Of a stretch of DNA of 64,000 nt, positions 59,790 through 64,000 are shown piece after piece. Origin of the DNA: Dethiosulfatarculus sandiegensis (GTDB lineage: Bacteria; Desulfobacterota; Desulfarculia; Desulfarculales; Desulfarculaceae). The stretch spans positions 1 through 64,000 of the forward strand of contig NZ_AZAC01000056.1 of NCBI RefSeq assembly GCF_000931935.2, read 5' to 3'. The position numbers were made by a program, and so were the translations under genes. The notes under the pieces were generated by a model that was given only the letters and a program-made list of their open reading frames with translations, had not been told where the DNA came from and searched no databases. The number at the start of each line of letters is the position of its first letter. Position 1 is the stretch's first letter.

Positions 59790-61282
59790 TGTTGGAGGCC
59801 AAGGATCTTTCTTTTTGCTATGCGGGCGCGGACCAATGGGCCCTGAAGGATGTCTGCCTCAAGGTGGAGCAGGGGCAGTGCCTGGTTCTCGGCGGTTCCA
59901 GCGGTTGCGGCAAATCCACCCTGGTCAAGGCCTTGTGCGGACTGATCCCCCACTTTGAAAGAGGCATCAGGGCCGGTCGGGTGTTTTTCAAGGGTGCGGA
60001 TCTGGCGGACCTTTGCATGCATCAGATAGCCGAGAACATAGGGGCTGTGTTTCAGAATCCCCGCTCCCAGTTTTTCACTACTTCGGTGTGCGATGAAATT
60101 GCCTTTGGCTGCGAAAATTTAGGGCTTGGCAGAAGGGAAATCATTAAGCGTCTGGAGCGCTCATTGGAGCGCTTTGGCCTGGATCCTTTAAAGGAAAAGA
60201 GCATTTTTCAGCTCTCAAACGGGGAGCGGCAAAAGGTGATTATGGCGGCGATCCATGCCATGGGGCCGGATCTCTGGGTCATGGATGAGCCTTCCTCCAA
60301 CCTGGACCCAAGGGCGGTGGCCCAGCTGACCGACATAATCAAGGGGCTGAAACAGGAAGGCAAGACCCTGATAATCGCCGAGCACCGCTGTCATTACCTT
60401 AAGGACTGCGCCGATAGGGTGGTGCTTATGGAAAAGGGGCGCATTGTTTCAGACCAGAGCGCAAAGAGTTTTTTCAGCCAGAGTAATGAAGAGCTTGGCA
60501 GACAGGGGCTGCGCTGGGCTCATATCCCAACCACAAACTTCAAGGCGGCAAAGCCCGCTTCCCAGGTAAAGGCAAATCAGCTTAAAGCCAGGGAGCTGGC
60601 CTTTCGTTACGGCAGACATAAGCCGGAGTTGTTAAAGGGGCTGAATCTTCAGGCCAGGGGCGGGGAGATTCTGGGTGTCACCGGTGCCAACGGTGCGGGT
60701 AAAACCACCCTGGCCATGGTCCTCACCGGTCTCTTAAAGGAACGGGGCGGGAAAGTCCGCTTAAACGGTGAGTTGTGCAAGGCCGCCCAAAGGGCCAGGC
60801 GTTGTCGAATGGTTTTGCAGGAATCCGACCACCAGCTTTTTGCCCAAAGCGCTGAGGGTGAGCTTGCCTTGGCCCTGGGAAAGGGCGGCGCGGCAGATGG
60901 GCGCATCAAGGAACTGCTGGCGCAATGCGGTTTGGATCACCTGGCCGCCCGCCGCCCCCAATGCCTTTCCGGTGGTGAAAAACAAAGGCTGGTCATTGCA
61001 GCCGCCCTGGCCACAGAACCGGAAGTCCTTGCCCTGGACGAACCCACCAGCGGCCTTGATGCCGGGAGCCTTCGCCAAGTGGGTGACTTGCTGAAAGGTT
61101 TTGCCGCCAGGGGCGGTGTGGTTCTGGTGGTGACCCATGATTACGAGTTCATTTTAAGTTGTTGCACCAGTGTGATCCGGCTGGATATGGGGCGGGCCAC
61201 CACGCGTTTGCCTGTGGGGGAAATGCCTGCTGAAATGCATTCCTTTCTGGTTGGGGAAGCTGTTCCGGAGGGTTTTTCATAA
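59789..61282 (+). CDS. Fused double ABC ATPase of the ECF importer, 497 aa
   Basis: Two ABC domains in one chain. Domain 1: Walker A GGSSGCGKST, signature LSNGERQ (Gly-Gly replaced by Asn-Gly), Walker B LWVMDEPSSNLDP. Domain 2: Walker A GANGAGKTT, signature LSGGEKQ, Walker B VLALDEPTSGLDAG. Equivalent to EcfA1/A2 fused. ATG 59789 is taken since the T gene stop overlaps it; 59747 would extend into the T gene. Energises import. Confidence 0.92.
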   Translation: MLEAKDLSFCYAGADQWALKDVCLKVEQGQCLVLGGSSGCGKSTLVKALCGLIPHFERGIRAGRVFFKGADLADLCMHQIAENIGAVFQNPRSQFFTTSVCDEIAFGCENLGLGRREIIKRLERSLERFGLDPLKEKSIFQLSNGERQKVIMAAIHAMGPDLWVMDEPSSNLDPRAVAQLTDIIKGLKQEGKTLIIAEHRCHYLKDCADRVVLMEKGRIVSDQSAKSFFSQSNEELGRQGLRWAHIPTTNFKAAKPASQVKANQLKARELAFRYGRHKPELLKGLNLQARGGEILGVTGANGAGKTTLAMVLTGLLKERGGKVRLNGELCKAAQRARRCRMVLQESDHQLFAQSAEGELALALGKGGAADGRIKELLAQCGLDHLAARRPQCLSGGEKQRLVIAAALATEPEVLALDEPTSGLDAGSLRQVGDLLKGFAARGGVVLVVTHDYEFILSCCTSVIRLDMGRATTRLPVGEMPAEMHSFLVGEAVPEGFS

Positions 61283-61312
61283 TTAATGACTTTTTAGGAG
61301 GTTATAGAACCG

Positions 61313-62338
61313 ATGAAGCAGATAACTGCATATGAAGCCGATTTCAGTGTGTTGGGAGATATGTTCTTTGGCGCGGCAGCCAGCCGCCTTTTGATGACCG
61401 CCTTGGAATTTGAGGTCTTCGGGCATCTGGAAAAACCTCATACAGCTCAGGAATTGGCCGAGGCCGTGCAATCTGATCCGGGCAACACAAAAATGATGCT
61501 CGACGCCTTGTGCGCCTTGGGTCTTTTGAGCAAACAGGCCGAATCCTATGTCAACCTGCCTTTGAGCAGCGATTTTCTGGTGCGGGAAAAACCTGCTTAT
61601 GTGGGGGAATGGCTTGAAATAACGCAAGAATCATGGGGTTCCTGTTTGACTTCCATGCCGGAGCTGATCAAAAACGGCCCCGGCAAAGTCGATCCGGCAT
61701 CACACATGAATTCCGAGGAATTCTGTGAGCGCTTCACTGATGCTCACGCAGCCACCAGCTTGGCGGGCATAGGCCTGCAACTGGCTGAGCAGATCAGCAG
61801 CGTGCCCGGTTTCAGCCGTTTCCGGACCATGCTGGATATGGGTGGGGGACCCGGTATAAACTTAATGGCCGTGATGGCGGAAAATGATGGCCTCAAGGGC
61901 GTTTTGTTTGACCGCCCGGAGATCGTCCGCCTGGCCCAGGGGTATATCAAGGAATACGGCTTTGAGGAGCGGATCTCCGTAACCGGCGGCGATTACCTGA
62001 AAGATTCCTTGGGCTCGGGCTATGACCTGATAATGGTCACGGACAGCCTTTATTATGAAGACCGGGAGCTGGATTCAGTGCTTGCCAAGTGCCGCCGGGC
62101 GCTGAATCCGGGCGGGGCCTTGGTGGGCATCCATGCGGTGCTCACGGACAATGGAACCAAACCGGAGAACATGGTCCTGGCCATGCTGCCCGAGGGCCTG
62201 GCCGGACAGGGCGTCTTGCCGGAAAAAGGCTTTTTCGAAGATGCGCTTAAGCGCACCGGGTACAGCGCCATAACTTCCAAGACAGTTACTATCGGAGGTG
62301 CGCTCATGGAGATGAACACCGGCCTGAACCAGGCCTGA
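61313..62338 (+). CDS. COMT-like SAM-dependent methyltransferase, 341 aa
   Basis: N-terminal winged-helix dimerisation domain (RLLMTALEFEVFGHLEKPHTAQELAEAV, MMLDALCALGLLSK), then a Rossmann methyltransferase with LDMGGGPGINLMAVM (motif I), GVLFDRPEIVRLA and the COMT-type GDYLKDSLGSGYDLIMVTDSLYYE. AGGAGG is upstream of the ATG; 30 bp separate it from the ATPase, so it belongs to the importer operon. It may modify or break down the imported chelate or cofactor. Substrate unknown. Confidence 0.82.
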   Translation: MKQITAYEADFSVLGDMFFGAAASRLLMTALEFEVFGHLEKPHTAQELAEAVQSDPGNTKMMLDALCALGLLSKQAESYVNLPLSSDFLVREKPAYVGEWLEITQESWGSCLTSMPELIKNGPGKVDPASHMNSEEFCERFTDAHAATSLAGIGLQLAEQISSVPGFSRFRTMLDMGGGPGINLMAVMAENDGLKGVLFDRPEIVRLAQGYIKEYGFEERISVTGGDYLKDSLGSGYDLIMVTDSLYYEDRELDSVLAKCRRALNPGGALVGIHAVLTDNGTKPENMVLAMLPEGLAGQGVLPEKGFFEDALKRTGYSAITSKTVTIGGALMEMNTGLNQA

Positions 62339-62493
62339 CAGACTGCACCGGCCACCGGGCAGCTATGTTTCGTCTGGTGGTTTTGCGCTTGCGGTCCGGC
62401 CGTTAGCAGTCGGGCCGCAAGCATTTTGGAAAAGGCTTTTGTATCTGAATCAGGCAGGTTAGATTCTGCGCCCGGCTTGATTATTTCCGCTTT

Positions 62494-64000
62494 TTATTTG
62501 TCATCCAGCGTGCTTCTGATCAGTTTCAGCATCTTGATCATTTCAAACGGCTTGGCGATATAGCCTGCGGCTCCATCGGCCAGGATATTTTTTAGCTGGC
62601 CATTTACAGTGTAACCGCTTGCGATCAACACTTTGGCTTTGGGATTGATTTTTAAAAGTTCCTGCAGGCACTTATGCCCGCCCATTCCGGGCATGCTCAC
62701 GTCCAGGATAACTAGGTCGATATCCTTGATTTGTTTTTGATAGATCTTAAGCGCTTCTTCGCCGTTGGAAGCCGTGATCACCTTATAGCCCATTTTAGAA
62801 AGGCTCCGGCTTCCAAGCTGGCGCAAGGATTCTTCATCGTCAACATACAGTAGGGTTTCACTACCTCCTTTAAGTTCCTCCTTTTCCAGTGCGCGCGATG
62901 GTGGGGAAATGGCATCATCTTTCTTTAACACAGGTAGGTAAATGCGAAAATTAGTGCCCATTCCGGGTTCGCTGTAGCAATAGATAAATCCGTTGTGAGC
63001 CTTTACTATTCCGTAAACAGTGGAGAGTCCCAGTCCGGTGCCCTTACCCACGTCCTTAGTGGTGAAAAACGGGTCAAATACTTGATCAAGTAATTCTTTT
63101 CCTATGCCTTGGCCAGTGTCCGAGACCTGAAGGCGTACATATTCACCCGGTGTGGATTCCAAGTGTTCCCGACAGTAGTCTTCACTTAAAACCACATTGT
63201 CCGTCTCAAATACCAGTTTGCCTCCATGGGGCATGGCATCCTTGGCGTTTGTGGCCAGATTCATTACGATCTGCTCTAATTGCCCAGGGTCTGCCTCAAT
63301 GAGATTAAGGCCTTTTTTCAGGTGGAGTTCAATGAAAATCATTTTAGGAATGGTCTGCTTCAAAAGAAGGACAGCTTCTTCAACGCAGTGATTTAAATTT
63401 AAAGGTTTTTTTTCGGTTTCTACCTTGCGGCTGAAGGCCAGGATTTGCTTGACCAAGTTCTGCCCCCGATCGGCTGCTGTGAGTATTTGATCTACATAGC
63501 CTCTATTCTGTGACTCCTCGCCCATCTCCACCTGCAAAAGCTCGCCAAAACCAAAAATGGCGGTGAGTATGTTGTTGAAGTCATGGGCAATGCCGCCGGC
63601 CAGGGTGCCAATAGCCTCCATTTTTTGGGCCTGACGAAGCTGTGATTCCAGGTCGTCTTTTTCCTTTTGAGATTTTTTCAGTTCGGTTATGTCGGCCAGG
63701 ACAACCACTATGACCTCTTCGCCCGGCACGGGCAGTAATTCAGCGGAGAGCAACATATCCCTGATCTCGCCTGAACGCAGCCGCCTTTTCACATCTATGT
63801 TTTTTACAGAACCCTGTTTTTTGATAAGCTCCACAATTCGCTCTCTCTCGGCCGGGTCTTTCCTGATCTCCAAATCCAGGGCCGTGTGGCCGATAACTTC
63901 TTCTCTGCTATAGCCGGTGGCCTTGAGAAAGGTGTCGTTAACATCGATGTATTCGCCTTTTTCCAAAGTGGTGATCGCGACCCAGACCGGGCTGTGACGA
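62494..64000 (-). CDS. PAS-histidine kinase-receiver hybrid, 5' end outside window
   Basis: The frame is open to the right edge, so the N-terminus is missing; the Leu codon at 63966 is internal. Order: PAS (SPVWVAITT..YIDVNDTFLKATGYSREEVIG), HisKA with GGIAHDFNNILTAIFG, HATPase_c (IVMNLATNAKDAMPHGG, VSDTGQGI, GTGLGLSTVYGIVKAH), and a C-terminal receiver (ETLLYVDDEE, LVILDVSMPGMGG, IAKPFE). Closely related to the kinase and receiver at 34985-36639, which in that locus are split by a frame change. Sensory input unknown. Confidence 0.93.
   Translation of the reverse strand, partial: RHSPVWVAITTLEKGEYIDVNDTFLKATGYSREEVIGHTALDLEIRKDPAERERIVELIKKQGSVKNIDVKRRLRSGEIRDMLLSAELLPVPGEEVIVVVLADITELKKSQKEKDDLESQLRQAQKMEAIGTLAGGIAHDFNNILTAIFGFGELLQVEMGEESQNRGYVDQILTAADRGQNLVKQILAFSRKVETEKKPLNLNHCVEEAVLLLKQTIPKMIFIELHLKKGLNLIEADPGQLEQIVMNLATNAKDAMPHGGKLVFETDNVVLSEDYCREHLESTPGEYVRLQVSDTGQGIGKELLDQVFDPFFTTKDVGKGTGLGLSTVYGIVKAHNGFIYCYSEPGMGTNFRIYLPVLKKDDAISPPSRALEKEELKGGSETLLYVDDEESLRQLGSRSLSKMGYKVITASNGEEALKIYQKQIKDIDLVILDVSMPGMGGHKCLQELLKINPKAKVLIASGYTVNGQLKNILADGAAGYIAKPFEMIKMLKLIRSTLDDK

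Overview
The window looks like a chromosomal segment of a motile, probably anaerobic deltaproteobacterium (Desulfobacterota, in the range of Desulfarculales-like sulfate reducers). This is inferred from gene families and layout: zinc-ribbon/DUF3426, CooT-DUF3842, WbmS-type deacetylase, succinate dehydrogenase/fumarate reductase with two-subunit class I fumarase, PAS-kinase/receiver hybrids, and the queA-tgt-yajC-secD-secF order. No taxonomic marker gene other than one tRNA is present. Composition is moderately GC-rich except for a strikingly AT-rich stretch at about 50.7-52.4 kb.

Region 1 (1-15.2 kb) is a flagellin and flagellin-modification locus. Two tandem flagellin genes (the first cut by the window edge) are followed on the + strand by a TPR protein, a methyltransferase, a FemAB/GNAT-like acyltransferase, a formyltransferase and a radical SAM/SPASM enzyme. 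A convergent, tightly overlapping - strand operon encodes a second radical SAM/SPASM enzyme, an asparagine-synthase-type amidotransferase, a TPR-glycosyltransferase fusion, a methyltransferase, a glycosyltransferase and a WbmS-like deacetylase. The two arms meet at a bidirectional terminator. The most economical reading is synthesis and transfer of a heavily decorated (methylated, acylated or formylated, amidated) flagellin glycan.

Region 2 (15.7-22 kb) carries a TPR protein with a degenerate receiver domain, an eRF1-like zinc-ribbon protein behind a promoter overlapped by a repeated octamer, a large glycosyltransferase and two membrane proteins. Region 3 (22-34.6 kb) is housekeeping: queA-tgt-yajC-secD-secF, parA-parB, a NYN-domain nuclease, plsY, the DUF3842/CooT pair, a UPF0173 hydrolase, a PfkB kinase and a DMT transporter, ending in a 40-bp hairpin-forming tandem repeat.

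Region 4 (35-41.3 kb) holds an ErcA-like regulatory alcohol dehydrogenase overlapping a PAS histidine kinase. The kinase's receiver domain lies in the -1 frame behind a C7 slippery run. Next come a K+ channel, a DUF3426 protein, hpt and sdhE. Region 5 (41.5-50.4 kb) is central metabolism: sdhCDAB, fumarase alpha/beta, a DUF1992 protein, moaA and a large unrecognised protein. Region 6 (50.6-54.5 kb) begins at tRNA-Ala(GGC) and contains an AT-rich FxLYD secreted protein and a HigB/HigA-ImmA toxin-antitoxin pair, a likely acquired insert.

Region 7 (54.8-62.3 kb) is a metal or cofactor uptake locus: a PchR-like AraC regulator, then an operator of two direct repeats spaced 21 bp, a TonB-dependent receptor, a complete ECF-type importer (S, T and fused double ATPase) and a SAM methyltransferase. 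The window ends inside a PAS-histidine kinase-receiver hybrid closely related to the split kinase of region 4.
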